From Paenibacillus sp. USDA918EY (lineage in GTDB: Bacteria > Bacillota > Bacilli > Paenibacillales > Paenibacillaceae): a stretch of 64,000 nt of DNA. The notes under the pieces are model-generated. The model ran no database searches. It was not told the DNA's origin and saw nothing but the letters and a program-made list of their open reading frames with translations. Where the stretch lies: contig NZ_WTWY01000013.1 of assembly GCF_009870825.1 (NCBI RefSeq), positions 29,263 to 93,262 on the forward strand. Reading direction: 5' to 3'. This document shows, piece by piece, positions 17,907 to 26,691 of the stretch (position 1 is its first letter; each line of letters opens with the position of its first letter). The position numbers and the translations under genes are program-made.

Positions 17907-19862
17907 GTGCAGGTGGCGGTGTATGTTATCGGGTTGGAAGGGGAATGGAGGTTTTATCGTTCTTTGGATTTGCGCGTGGATGTGTTGTGGTGGAGGCAAA
18001 TGCTTCGTGATAAGTCGAGTATCGGTCGGATGGTACTTCTGTCCGGAGCGATCGCGTTAAGTGTGGCCGTTCGGTTGGAACGTTGTTTCGAGCAGCGGCC
18101 GGACATGAACGGGTGGGATTTGCGGAAATGGAATCTTTGGCTTCGCGGACAGTTACAAGATGAAGAAGGAGCGGGAAGGAGAGGGGGAATCCATGAGAGG
18201 CAAACCTTACCAAATGGCAGATCAGATCAGTGGATCTGGGATATTCATAAGTCTATGCCCGAGCCGGTTCAGCGGTTGTTAGCGGGACCTGCAGGGCCGG
18301 GACGGATCGGCCTGACGATGACTATGGCTGCCGCTGCGGCGGAACTGAGCGAGCAAGCGGATGCGCTGACCAAGCTGGTGCAGGGCAGATCGCTGCTTGC
18401 AGCGGAGGTGGACGCGCTGCTGCAGGAGATGGCGCCGGGCCTTGCAGGCGCCTGGCACAGCGCCGCCCAGCTGGCCAGCCTGCAGGGCCGGCTGGCGCTT
18501 GTCGCGGGCCTTGCGGATGCCGGCCCGCGGGGAGGCGGCCTGCTGCGCATGGGCCGCCAAAGTCTCCCCCGCTGCCGGCGCTGCGGCAGCGAAGCCGCCG
18601 GCCGCACGCCGTGCGCCGCGTGCGGCCGCGCGGACTGCGCCTACTGCGAGGCCTGCCTCGCTCTAGGGCGCAGCCGCGCCTGTTCGCTGCTGCTCCGCTC
18701 AGCAGCGAGGGCCCCGGCCGTACGCGCAGCGGCCGGGCAATCCACCGCCGCGGTGCGCGGGCGGTGGGGCTTAAGCGCAGCCCAGGGCGATGCCGCCTGT
18801 GCTGCGCTGGGGTTTCTGGCGGAGCCGCCCCGCAGGGGCTCCGCCAAAGCGGGCGGCCGAGCGGAGCGGCCGCCCGCCGGCCATGCCCGGTTCCTCCTAT
18901 GGGCCGTCACCGGCGCGGGCAAAACGGAGATGATCTTTCCGCTGCTCAGGGCGATTTTGGAAAACGGCGGCCGCGTGCTGGTCGCCACTCCCCGGCGGGA
19001 CGTCGTGCTGGAGCTTGCGCCCCGGCTGGCCAAAGCCTTTCCGGATACGCGGATCGTCACTTTGTACGGGGGCAGCACGGAACGGTGGCAGGCGGGCGAA
19101 TTGACGCTGGCGACGACGCATCAGCTGATGCGCTTTTACCAAGCTTTTGATCTGGTCGTCATCGACGAGCTGGACGCCTTCCCTTACCACAACGATCCGA
19201 TGCTGGCTTACGCGGCCCAAAATGCCTGCAAACCGGACGGGAAGTTCATTTATCTTTCCGCAACGCCGCCGCGCCCGCTCCAAAAAGAAGCGGCGAGGGG
19301 CCGTTTGCCGCATGCTAAGGTGCCTGTCCGGTTTCACGGCCATCCGCTGCCGGTTCCGAAGCGGATCGCGCTTAAAAGCATCGAGCAATGCTTGCGCCAG
19401 CCGCTGCTGCTGAAGCGTTTGTCGCATGAGCTTAAATTATCGTTGGAACGGGGGGCGCAAGTGTTCCTGTTCGTTTCCCGCATCCGGCACATTGATCCGC
19501 TGGTGGATATTCTTCGCCGCATCATCGGCGGGGTTTGCGTCGAAGGCACATCCTCGGAGGACCCCTTTCGCGCGGAGAAAGTCACCAAGTTTCGCGGGCG
19601 CGAGATTCGATTGCTGGTGACGACGACGATTTTGGAACGCGGGGTGACGGTGCCTCGCAGCGATGTTTTTATCGCGGACGCGGACAGCAGTCTTTTTGAC
19701 GAAGCTTCGCTTGTGCAGATGGCCGGTCGGGCAGGTCGCTCCGCCGAAGACCCGGCGGGAAAAGTCGTTTTTGCTTCGCCGCAGTGGACGGTTTCGCAGA
19801 AACGTGCCGTTCAACAAATTAAAAGCATGAACCGGATTGCGCGAAAACACGGGTATCTGTGA
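17907..19862 (+). CDS. comFA: Competence helicase ComFA
   Basis: This is an ATP-dependent DEAD-like translocase that helps pull single-stranded DNA through the membrane during transformation. Cysteines at 223, 226, 236, 239, 244, 247 and 250 form the ComFA zinc-finger region. Walker A is at 335-341 (TGAGKTE), and the Walker B box reads DELD (about 420-423). Further helicase motifs (YLSATPP, VQMAGRAGRSAED) follow. At 651 residues it is much longer than B. subtilis ComFA (463). The extra length is an N-terminal extension and an Ala/Gly/Arg-rich linker (about 250-325) in a very GC-rich stretch (18.3-18.9 kb). It starts at GTG 17907 behind GAAGGAGG. comFC follows after 197 bases. Confidence 0.93.
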   Translation: MQVAVYVIGLEGEWRFYRSLDLRVDVLWWRQMLRDKSSIGRMVLLSGAIALSVAVRLERCFEQRPDMNGWDLRKWNLWLRGQLQDEEGAGRRGGIHERQTLPNGRSDQWIWDIHKSMPEPVQRLLAGPAGPGRIGLTMTMAAAAAELSEQADALTKLVQGRSLLAAEVDALLQEMAPGLAGAWHSAAQLASLQGRLALVAGLADAGPRGGGLLRMGRQSLPRCRRCGSEAAGRTPCAACGRADCAYCEACLALGRSRACSLLLRSAARAPAVRAAAGQSTAAVRGRWGLSAAQGDAACAALGFLAEPPRRGSAKAGGRAERPPAGHARFLLWAVTGAGKTEMIFPLLRAILENGGRVLVATPRRDVVLELAPRLAKAFPDTRIVTLYGGSTERWQAGELTLATTHQLMRFYQAFDLVVIDELDAFPYHNDPMLAYAAQNACKPDGKFIYLSATPPRPLQKEAARGRLPHAKVPVRFHGHPLPVPKRIALKSIEQCLRQPLLLKRLSHELKLSLERGAQVFLFVSRIRHIDPLVDILRRIIGGVCVEGTSSEDPFRAEKVTKFRGREIRLLVTTTILERGVTVPRSDVFIADADSSLFDEASLVQMAGRAGRSAEDPAGKVVFASPQWTVSQKRAVQQIKSMNRIARKHGYL

Positions 19863-20059
19863 TGAAACGCCACGGTTCATCTTTTCTATGGCTCTCGAAT
19901 CATTAGGACAAGTTGTACAGTTGGGCGTTTTTAGAGATATAAAGGTGCTCTTTCGAAAGAATTGCCACCGCTATTTTTTTGTTGCCGGAGTAGGCGGCTG
20001 GAGAGACGTATTTGTGCTGGTTATAGGCTAATTGATATAAGCTGGGAGGTTTTTTTGTT

Positions 20060-20887
20060 ATGAGCTCTTTCAGTTCCTCTTTTTCACGATTCGTTCGCGA
20101 GTTGTTGGCTCCCCCGGGCGAGGTATGCCTGACATGCGGCAGCAAAACCAAACTCGTTCGGGAATGGCCGGGAATATGTCGCCGCTGCGCCGAGGCGATT
20201 CCCTGGATCATGCGCCCACGTTGTCTATATTGCGGGAGGGGGATCGGCTGCCCGGATTGCTTGCGGCCGGATGCGCGGCAGCGGTCGTTTATTATGAACC
20301 GCAGCGCCGTCAGGTACGACGAAGTCATGAGAGAATGGCTTGCCCAATATAAATACCGGGGACATGAAAGGTACGCGTCGTTAATCGTCCAAATGCTCGG
20401 CCAAGCTTTTGTACGCATGCAGCAGGAGATAACTTACTTGCAGCAGCATCCGGGTACGCGAAGAGGCGAGTTATGGCGGCCTGATCTGATTACATACGTA
20501 CCTGTAAGTGAAGCCCGTTTGGCAGAGCGCGGGTTCAACCAGGCGCAAGTTTTCGCGGAAGGACTGGGTCGGCTTCATCGGCTGCCGGTTGCCGAATTGC
20601 TGATGCGGAGCATGCATACCGAAAAACAAAGCTTCAAAACCAGGCTTGAGCGAATCCAATCGATGAGAAATGCTTTTGAATGCATACCCGAGAATTTTCG
20701 TATTTACGAAATGGGAGGGAGTGGAATTGACCACGCAGCGCCGGGAAGGGCTCGGATTCTTATCATCGATGATATTTATACAACGGGAGGGACGATCAAC
20801 GCTTGTGCGGAGGCGATCCGGCAATACGCCAGGCAGAAGGTTGGCGCCGATCCCGAAATCTACAGTTTGACTTGGGCTCGTTCGTAA
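20060..20887 (+). CDS. comFC: Late competence protein ComFC (phosphoribosyltransferase fold)
   Basis: ComFC/GntX-family proteins work with ComFA in DNA uptake. Residues 23-67 carry four zinc-binding cysteine pairs (C23/C26, C40/C43, C55/C58, C64/C67). The phosphoribosyltransferase domain follows, with the PRPP-binding loop ILIIDDIYTTGGT near 235-250 and the family motif RGFNQAQVFAEGL. ATG 20060 has GGGAGG 9 bases upstream. Its 275 residues are somewhat longer than B. subtilis ComFC (229), partly through an insertion around 115-140. The terminator hairpin overlaps the last codons. Confidence 0.93.
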   Translation: MSSFSSSFSRFVRELLAPPGEVCLTCGSKTKLVREWPGICRRCAEAIPWIMRPRCLYCGRGIGCPDCLRPDARQRSFIMNRSAVRYDEVMREWLAQYKYRGHERYASLIVQMLGQAFVRMQQEITYLQQHPGTRRGELWRPDLITYVPVSEARLAERGFNQAQVFAEGLGRLHRLPVAELLMRSMHTEKQSFKTRLERIQSMRNAFECIPENFRIYEMGGSGIDHAAPGRARILIIDDIYTTGGTINACAEAIRQYARQKVGADPEIYSLTWARS

Positions 20888-20898
20888 CGGGCCTTTTT
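20875..20898 (+). terminator. Terminator overlapping the comFC stop codon
   Basis: GGCTCGTT pairs with AACGGGCC around a CGT loop, then TTTTT. The stop codon lies inside the hairpin. Confidence 0.8.
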
Positions 20899-21163
20899 CT
20901 ATGGGAGCATGAATGAAGACAGCGGCGGGTGAACGACGCGTTCGTTTTATGGGAATTTTTTTAGAAGAGAGCTCCCTGATCCTGAAAATACTTTTGCCAT
21001 ATGTGACGGAAATCGCTCGGATGATTTGAGGGATGGACGAAACGAGGGAGAATAAGGTAATCTAGTGGTATATTATATTTTGTTGTACTTTAAGGATCCC
21101 GAAATTCGAACGATGTGGTATCGAAGCGGGTGATCCTTTTGAGGAACACGGGAGGTCATAATC

Positions 21164-21574
21164 ATGAATCTGGCGAATTGTCCCCGCTGCGGTAAATTGT
21201 TTGCGGCTAATTTCAGAGACATATGCCCAAGCTGCATCAAGGATATTGAACATGAGTACGAGATTTGCGTTCAATATTTGCGTGAAGAGAGAGGGGCAAC
21301 GATTCAGGAGCTTTCCGAGGCTACTGGAGTCTCGGTCAAGCAGATCACCCGGTTTATCCGCGAGGGCCGTATTTCGGTCATGAACGCGCCGAATTTGATG
21401 TATCCATGCGAAGTCTGCGGAACCCTGATTCGTGAGGGGCATATGTGCGACTCTTGTCGCACTCGGTTGACGAAAGAGCTGACCCGGGCCGCGAACGGAG
21501 AGTCGAATAAGACGTTAGGCACGGGAGAAGCAGGCGAAGGAGCCTATCGCGTCGTCGATAAATTCCATAAATGA
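21164..21574 (+). CDS. yvyF: Flagellar-operon protein YvyF
   Basis: The 136 residues carry two zinc-ribbon-like cysteine sets. One is N-terminal (C7, C10, C22, C25 in CPRCGK and CPSCIK). The other is C-terminal (C84, C87, C97, C100 in CEVCG and CDSC). Between them is a MerR/excisionase-like helix-turn-helix (ELSEATGVSVKQITRFIREGRI). This is the architecture of the YvyF/TIGR03826 protein found between comFC and flgM in Bacillus, where its exact role is unclear. ATG 21164 follows GGGAGGT. The conserved order comFC-yvyF-flgM supports the call. Confidence 0.9.
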   Translation: MNLANCPRCGKLFAANFRDICPSCIKDIEHEYEICVQYLREERGATIQELSEATGVSVKQITRFIREGRISVMNAPNLMYPCEVCGTLIREGHMCDSCRTRLTKELTRAANGESNKTLGTGEAGEGAYRVVDKFHK

Positions 21575-21607
21575 CGGTACCATTAGCCTAAAAACAATAT
21601 AAGCTAT

Positions 21608-21634
21608 TAACAATGTTTCTGCGACGACCGATAA
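21608..21634 (+). promoter_or_regulatory. Sigma-D-type promoter for flgM operon
   Basis: TAAC, 15 bp, then ACCGATAA differ from the SigD consensus TAAA-N15-GCCGATAA by one base in each element. It lies 268 bases before flgM. The -10 element doubles as the left arm of the terminator at 21623-21663. Confidence 0.5.
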
Positions 21635-21663
21635 ACTTAGTAAAGCTTATCGGTTGTCTTTTT
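21623..21663 (+). terminator. Rho-independent terminator after yvyF
   Basis: A 12-bp stem (GACGACCGATAA / TTATCGGTTGTC, one G-T pair) is followed by TTTTTA. Confidence 0.8.
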
Positions 21664-21901
21664 AGATATGAAATCTTTTGCTGTTTGCGAAACCAAAGGA
21701 TTTTATATCCGTAAAAAAACAACATGCAAAAAGCGGTCTTCCGAGAGAATACAAACGGGATCGTATCCTTTTGAAATGTGCCGCGGGTTCGATGAAGCCG
21801 AGCAAGCCGCCATTTCACGGGGGAAACTTCTGCTAAAAGCGTTCTGTCTACAGTTAAGACGCATTGATAGACGTCTTTTATTTAAAGTGAGGTGAACAAA
21901 C

Positions 21902-22198
21902 ATGAAAGTGAACGACACAGGACGGTTAGGCGGTATTAATCCATACCAGCGAAATGTGGAATCACGCGAATATCATGTTGAGAAAAAGAAACGCCAAACA
22001 GATAAGGTATCTTTTTCGCCGGAAGCTCTCGAAATGCTGGATGACGCGAAGCGGGCCCAAGACCCGGAACGCGCCAAACGGATCCAGCTGTTGAAAGAAT
22101 CGGTCGCAACGGGAACCTATCATGTGGAAGCGGGCAAGCTTGCCGAAAAGCTGCTGCCGTATTTCAAATCCTACAGTAAATCAGGTGACAAAGAGTGA
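21902..22198 (+). CDS. flgM: Anti-sigma-D factor FlgM
   Basis: FlgM holds the flagellar sigma factor SigD inactive until the hook is finished and FlgM is released. The 98 residues have the family pattern: an N-terminal INPYQR segment, a middle region with DKVSFSPEALEML, and a C-terminal sigma-binding helix block (RAKRIQLLKESVATGTYHVEAGKLAEKLLPYF). The start has GTGAGGTG upstream. The stop overlaps the flgN start by 4 bases (GTGA), indicating translational coupling. Length is close to B. subtilis FlgM (88). Confidence 0.95.
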   Translation: MKVNDTGRLGGINPYQRNVESREYHVEKKKRQTDKVSFSPEALEMLDDAKRAQDPERAKRIQLLKESVATGTYHVEAGKLAEKLLPYFKSYSKSGDKE

Positions 22199-22698
22199 GC
22201 GTACAACAAGTCATCGTTACAATGGATCAGTTAAACGGGGCGTACAGCGAAATGATTCAGGCTGGCGAGGAGAAACAGCAGGTCATTATTAAAAATGACA
22301 TCCAAGCCCTCACCCAGATCATGACGCGGGAAACCCGGCTTCTGAAGCAAATCGCCGAATACGATGCGGAACGCGAAGAGGCCATGCAAGCATTTTTGCG
22401 CGAGAAAGGGATCCGCTCCAAACTTCAACTGACGATCACGGAGATGACGCGTCTCGTGTTCGAGCCCGGAGAAAAGCAAAGTTTGATTGATGCCCAGAAA
22501 CGACTGACGGAAACGCTTGTAGCCTTGAAAAATATAAATCAAATTAACAAAGAGCTCATAGATCAATCCTTGGCATTTATCGATTATTCGTTGAATCTGG
22601 TTGTCAGTCGCCCTGAGGATGACATGCTGTATAAGAATCCGGCGCAGCAAAAAACGTCGGGCGGCAACAATCGCGGATTTTTTGATGCCAGAGCGTAA
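22195..22698 (+). CDS. flgN: Flagellar export chaperone FlgN
   Basis: This cytosolic helical chaperone guards the hook-filament junction proteins FlgK and FlgL before export. The 167 residues are almost wholly helical, with long amphipathic helices (about 1-70 and 90-145) typical of the FlgN family. The GTG start sits inside the flgM stop (4-base overlap) and is supported by the purine-rich end of flgM. flgK, the expected client, follows 18 bases downstream. Confidence 0.88.
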   Translation: MSVQQVIVTMDQLNGAYSEMIQAGEEKQQVIIKNDIQALTQIMTRETRLLKQIAEYDAEREEAMQAFLREKGIRSKLQLTITEMTRLVFEPGEKQSLIDAQKRLTETLVALKNINQINKELIDQSLAFIDYSLNLVVSRPEDDMLYKNPAQQKTSGGNNRGFFDARA

Positions 22699-22716
22699 GA
22701 AGCGGGGGAAAAAAGG

Positions 22717-24288
22717 ATGACGTCAACGTTTCATTCCATTGAAGTTGGTAAAAGGGGGATTTTGGCGCAGCAGACGGCTCTAAACACGACAGGGCAAAAC
22801 GTGACAAACGCCAACACTCCAGGATATTCGAGGCAAACGGTTCACTTGGAAGCTTCCCGCCCGCTGTATTATCCGGGTCTCCTGATGTCCACGGCGCCGG
22901 CGCAGCTGGGCATGGGTGTGGAAGCGACAAGCATTACGCGTGTCAGAGACTTGCTGCTGGATGTCCAGTACCGCAATCAAAGCACGGATCAAGCCACGTG
23001 GGCGGTCAAGCAGGAAACGTTGTCCAACATCGAGGGGATCATTAACGAACCTTCGGAGGACAGCATCGCGACGAGCATCTCCGAATTTTGGAATGCTTGG
23101 CAGCAGCTCAGCAAAAACCCGAGCGCTACCGACTTGTCGGCGCGCACCGTGGTGCAGCAAAAAGCTATCGCTTTAACCGAAACCTTCAACCATATCGCAT
23201 CCCAACTGAGCATGTTAAAGGATAATATTACGGAAAAAATCAACGTGAAGGTTAACGAAGCGAACAACTATATCAATCAAATCTCCGATTTAAGCCTGAT
23301 GATCAGCCGGATCGAAGGGCTCGGGGATAACGCCAACGATCTTCGCGACAAGCGGGATTTGCTTGTGGACCAGCTGTCCAAGCTCGGCAACGTTCAAGTG
23401 ACCGAAACCGACGACAACTATCAGTTGATGTTCGGGACGACGGTCGTGGTCGATGGGCAAACATCCACCCAAATCACGGTAGCCGATGCGGCCAACCTTA
23501 CCAAAGGAGAAATCGCGGGTTACTTCCAGTCCAGGGACGTCCATGTAGCCGAATATGCCAAACAGCTTGATATTATGGCCAATACGCTCGCGACCGGAAA
23601 GATTGAGGTAACCCTTCCTGCAGGGTCGATTATCCCTCCCGGCGTCACCATTCCGAACGCGCAATACGACCCCGCCGTACCCGGCAAGCTTGCTGCCGAT
23701 GTGAAATATACGGTTGACGGGCTGAACGGTCTGCATAAACTCGGGTACACGCTCGCGGATCCGGCAACGCCGGGCAAAGATTTTTTCGTGACTTCGGATA
23801 ACTCGAATACCTTCACTGCGGCAAACATTCGGGTCAACTCGGAAATCCTTGCCGATTTGAAAAATATCGCCGCATCGATGCGGACGGAATCGGTCACCGC
23901 GAACGGTGTTACGCAAAACAAAGTTCTTCAAGGAAACGGGGATTTGGCGCTTCTCATTGCCGGACTAGCCGAGAAGAAATTTAATTTTAATCCGAACAAC
24001 AATAACGGAGCCATCACGGCGGAGGGAACGTTTGGCGGTTATTTGCAATCCGTGATCGCCCAGCTTGGAACCGACACGGATCATGCCGCAAAGATGACGG
24101 AGAACGGCAATCTGCTTGTCCAGCACGCGGACAGCCTCCGCCAATCGATCAGCAGCGTTTCCCTGGACGAAGAAATGTCCGACCTCATTAAATTCCAGCA
24201 CGCTTACAGCGCGTCTTCCCGGATTATCACGACCATGGATGAAATGCTGGATAAATTGATCAACGGAACCGGCGTCGTAGGAAGATAA
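22717..24288 (+). CDS. flgK: Flagellar hook-associated protein 1, FlgK
   Basis: FlgK is the first hook-filament junction protein, exported by the flagellar type III apparatus. The N-terminal rod/hook helix (residues 1-45) has the signature ALNTTGQNVTNANTPGYSRQ. The C-terminal helix (about 475-515) has SLDEEMSDLIKFQHAYSASSRII. The middle (about 180-460) is a variable D2/D3-type region. The start has GGGGGAAA upstream, a little weak, but it is fixed by the conserved N-terminus. Its 523 residues are close to B. subtilis FlgK (507). Confidence 0.96.
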   Translation: MTSTFHSIEVGKRGILAQQTALNTTGQNVTNANTPGYSRQTVHLEASRPLYYPGLLMSTAPAQLGMGVEATSITRVRDLLLDVQYRNQSTDQATWAVKQETLSNIEGIINEPSEDSIATSISEFWNAWQQLSKNPSATDLSARTVVQQKAIALTETFNHIASQLSMLKDNITEKINVKVNEANNYINQISDLSLMISRIEGLGDNANDLRDKRDLLVDQLSKLGNVQVTETDDNYQLMFGTTVVVDGQTSTQITVADAANLTKGEIAGYFQSRDVHVAEYAKQLDIMANTLATGKIEVTLPAGSIIPPGVTIPNAQYDPAVPGKLAADVKYTVDGLNGLHKLGYTLADPATPGKDFFVTSDNSNTFTAANIRVNSEILADLKNIAASMRTESVTANGVTQNKVLQGNGDLALLIAGLAEKKFNFNPNNNNGAITAEGTFGGYLQSVIAQLGTDTDHAAKMTENGNLLVQHADSLRQSISSVSLDEEMSDLIKFQHAYSASSRIITTMDEMLDKLINGTGVVGR

Positions 24289-24316
24289 AATCGCCGTAGA
24301 TAGGAGATGAACATTG

Positions 24317-25210
24317 ATGCGGATCACACAATCGATGATGAGCAGCTCGATGATGAACAATTTGCAGTCCAACTACCGCAGATTGGATAAGACGCAGGAG
24401 CAGCTGATGACCCAGCGCCGCCTGAACCGTCCTTCCGACGATCCGGTGGGGGTGTCCAGCGCCCTGAAATACAGAGCTGAAATCAGCTCGACTACGCAGT
24501 TTAACGAAAACGTCCAGGACGCGGATTCCTGGATGAAGTTCAGCGACACGGTCATGACGGAAGCGACCCAAATCGTGCAGAGACTGTCCGAACTTGCCGT
24601 GGAGGGCGGAACGGATACAGTACCTGCGGATGCACGGAAGAACATTGCCCAAGAAGTGGACGAATTGTATAAGCAGCTCGTTTCGCTCGGGAATTCGCAG
24701 TTTAAGGGGAAATTCATTTTTAACGGCGAACGGGTAAACGAGCAGCCTTACCCCGACGACCCTGCGAACCAAACCTACAGCCTGGACCAGGGCGAGGTCG
24801 AATATCAGATCGGTGCCGGCATTTATGTAGGAGTCAATACGAACGGCGATAAAATTTTCGGCGCTTCTGGCGATCCGAGTGGTCTATTTAAAGTTGTAGA
24901 TAACTTAAAGCAGGCATTGTTAGGCGATAGCACCACAGGAATTCAAGCGGCAATTCCCGCTTTGCAAAAGTCTCTCGAAAATATTATTACGACCCAAGCG
25001 GAAGTTGGCGGAAAACAAAACCGTCTTGAATTTACACTGAACCGTCTTGATGACTTGAACTTGAACTATACCAGTCTTCAATCGAAAGTAGAGGACGTCG
25101 ATATGCCGTCCGTCATTTCTGATCTGAAGACGGCGGAGAGCATTTATCAAGCTTCATTGGATACTATGGCACGTATCATTAGACCGAGCCTGATGGATTT
25201 TCTTAGATAG
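24317..25210 (+). CDS. flgL: Flagellar hook-associated protein 3, FlgL
   Basis: FlgL is the second junction protein between hook and filament and is a flagellin homologue. The N-terminus (MRITQSMMSSSMMNNLQSNY, then RRLNRPSDDPVGVSSAL) and C-terminus (KTAESIYQASLDTMARIIRPSLMDFL) match the family. ATG 24317 is preferred to the adjoining TTG 24314 because AGGAG (24302-24306) is well spaced and FlgL proteins begin MRIT. The 297 residues equal the B. subtilis length (298). The gene lies 28 bases after flgK. Confidence 0.95.
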   Translation: MRITQSMMSSSMMNNLQSNYRRLDKTQEQLMTQRRLNRPSDDPVGVSSALKYRAEISSTTQFNENVQDADSWMKFSDTVMTEATQIVQRLSELAVEGGTDTVPADARKNIAQEVDELYKQLVSLGNSQFKGKFIFNGERVNEQPYPDDPANQTYSLDQGEVEYQIGAGIYVGVNTNGDKIFGASGDPSGLFKVVDNLKQALLGDSTTGIQAAIPALQKSLENIITTQAEVGGKQNRLEFTLNRLDDLNLNYTSLQSKVEDVDMPSVISDLKTAESIYQASLDTMARIIRPSLMDFLR

Positions 25211-25224
25211 GAGTCAGGTAGCCA

Positions 25225-25797
25225 ATGAACATCCCCCGTATTCAAATTCAGCAGGGTTACAGTAAAATTGGCCTAGAAACGACACGGGGTCAATACAGCA
25301 TCGAGCAGCCGAGGCCGGAAGTAACCATAAGGCAGGAACCCGGACGGTTGGAGTTAAGCACGGAGAAGTCCTCGCTTGAAATTGATTCGCGCAAGGCATG
25401 GTCTGCACTCGGTATGGCTCGTTTTGCTGAAGTAACCGACCGGATAGCTCAAAACGCATTGCGGATTTCATATCAAAATATCGGCAACATTGCAAGCGAC
25501 GGAGATCGAATGATGCAAATTCAACAAAAGGAAAGAGCCTTCGGGGAAATTGCCCGGGACAAAGTTTTTCAGGAATTCCCCATCGAAATTTGCGGCGATC
25601 CGGGATATGATAACGTGGATATTACCTATACTCCGTCTAGATTAAGCACGAATTATACTCCGGGTCCCGTTACTTTCAACGTCAAAACAAGCAAACCTGT
25701 CGTAGACTATTATCCGGGCAAGGTCAATCCTTACCTGATCCAGAAAAATTATATATTTATGAGCAGCACTGGCCAATCTTTGGATGCAGTGGTGTAA
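25225..25797 (+). CDS. yviE: YviE-type protein of the flgK-fliW interval (DUF6470)
   Basis: The 190 residues begin MNIPRIQIQQGYSKIGLETT and are rich in short beta strands near the N-terminus. A helical middle (RIAQNALRISYQNIGNIASD) follows, then a Tyr/Pro-rich C-terminal part (TYTPSRLSTNYTPGPV). Position between flgL and fliW and the N-terminal pattern identify it as the counterpart of B. subtilis YviE. No biochemical function is established. It has no export signal. Start ATG 25225 follows AGGAGTC. Confidence 0.85.
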   Translation: MNIPRIQIQQGYSKIGLETTRGQYSIEQPRPEVTIRQEPGRLELSTEKSSLEIDSRKAWSALGMARFAEVTDRIAQNALRISYQNIGNIASDGDRMMQIQQKERAFGEIARDKVFQEFPIEICGDPGYDNVDITYTPSRLSTNYTPGPVTFNVKTSKPVVDYYPGKVNPYLIQKNYIFMSSTGQSLDAVV

Positions 25798-25867
25798 ATG
25801 ATGATAAGATAGTTGTAATTTGGCAGCCGCTCAAGTACGACTATCTTTTTATATGGAGGTATTAACC

Positions 25868-26296
25868 ATGATCGTAGCTTCAACCCGGTTTGGTAAACTG
25901 GATATCCCGCAAGAGGAAATATATCGATTCGTCGAACCTTTATTCGGTTTTCCGGAGCTTCTGGAATATGCCGTGATTCATCAAGAATCGGAGGATATTT
26001 TCGAATATTTGCAGGCGGTCGGCGAACCCGACCTTACGTTCATTGTTGTCGACCCCTTCACCTTATTCCCGGAATATGAATTTGATTTGAATGACGTGTG
26101 GAAGAAACGCCTCTCCATTGACTCGGCCGAGGACATTGAAGTGAAAGTGATTCTGACAGTAAGATCCCAAAGCGACATTACCGCGAACCTGAAGGCGCCG
26201 ATTATTTTCAACACCCGGAACAAAAATGCAGTGCAGATCGTATTGGACAACTCCCCGTATTCCATTCAGCATTCCTTGCTAGGAGGGGAGAAGTAA
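25868..26296 (+). CDS. fliW: Flagellar assembly factor FliW
   Basis: FliW is a small beta-barrel protein that binds either CsrA or newly made flagellin, and so couples hag translation to filament export. Motifs include RFGKLDIPQEEIYRFVEPLFGFP and LVPFTLFPEYEFDL-like text (DPFTLFPEYEFDL). ATG 25868 was chosen over in-frame upstream ATGs because GGAGGT lies 8 bases ahead and the family begins near this residue. The 142 residues match FliW (143 in B. subtilis). csrA starts immediately after its stop codon. Confidence 0.95.
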   Translation: MIVASTRFGKLDIPQEEIYRFVEPLFGFPELLEYAVIHQESEDIFEYLQAVGEPDLTFIVVDPFTLFPEYEFDLNDVWKKRLSIDSAEDIEVKVILTVRSQSDITANLKAPIIFNTRNKNAVQIVLDNSPYSIQHSLLGGEK

Positions 26297-26539
26297 ATGC
26301 TAGTACTATCCAGGAATAAAGGTGAAAAAATCGTCATTAACAATGATATCGTATTGACGATTTTGGAAGTGTCTGGCGACCATGTGCGAATTGGAATTGA
26401 TGCTCCGTCACATGTCACGGTATATCGCGAAGAAATCTATAAAGCACTGCAGGAGCAAAATCGAAGCGCCGCAGCCATTCAGGACAATGCTCAGCAATTA
26501 TTAAGTCAAGTTTTAAAAAATAAGAAAAATGAAAAATAA
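26297..26539 (+). CDS. csrA: Carbon storage regulator / translational repressor CsrA
   Basis: CsrA is a dimeric RNA-binding protein that represses hag translation by covering GGA motifs at its ribosome site; FliW antagonises it. The 80 residues show the conserved MLVLSRNKGEKIVINNDI, then GDHVRIGIDAP and VTVYREEIYKALQEQN, with key Arg 44-type residues in YREE. The start codon directly follows the fliW stop, giving tight translational coupling and stoichiometry with its antagonist. Ends 152 bases before hag. Confidence 0.97.
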   Translation: MLVLSRNKGEKIVINNDIVLTILEVSGDHVRIGIDAPSHVTVYREEIYKALQEQNRSAAAIQDNAQQLLSQVLKNKKNEK

Positions 26540-26553
26540 TATACGTTTAGCTA

Positions 26554-26581
26554 TAAAAGAAAATATTGGTTCGTCCGATAT
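26554..26581 (+). promoter_or_regulatory. Sigma-D promoter of hag
   Basis: TAAA, 16 bp, then TCCGATAT match the SigD consensus TAAA-N15/16-GCCGATAA in 4/4 and 6/8 positions. The leader is about 100 nt, which fits flagellin genes. Confidence 0.8.
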
Positions 26582-26644
26582 ATAAATTAAGAGATGATAG
26601 CAAGGTTTTAACGGCCGTAAACCTGGTTCTATCAATCTAATAGA

Positions 26645-26682
26645 GGATGGCGCATGGAAGCGCCGTCGACATTCCAAGGAGG
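26645..26682 (+). promoter_or_regulatory. CsrA binding sites in the hag leader
   Basis: A perfect 5-bp hairpin (GGCGC 26649-26653 / GCGCC 26660-26664) shows ATGGAA in its loop, the GGA-in-loop form CsrA prefers. The Shine-Dalgarno AAGGAGG (26676-26682) holds the second GGA. Two sites, one over the ribosome site, copy the arrangement known for B. subtilis hag. Another small hairpin (AGGTTT/AAACCT) lies at about 26603-26624. Confidence 0.7.
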
Positions 26683-26691
26683 AATTTTAAT

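Noticed and set aside
20913..21029. 38-residue frame after comFC (MKTAAGERRVRFMGIF and onward)
   Set aside because: A GGGAG lies near the ATG and the C-terminal part could be an amphipathic helix, but there is no promoter and no homologue I recognise; the support is too thin.
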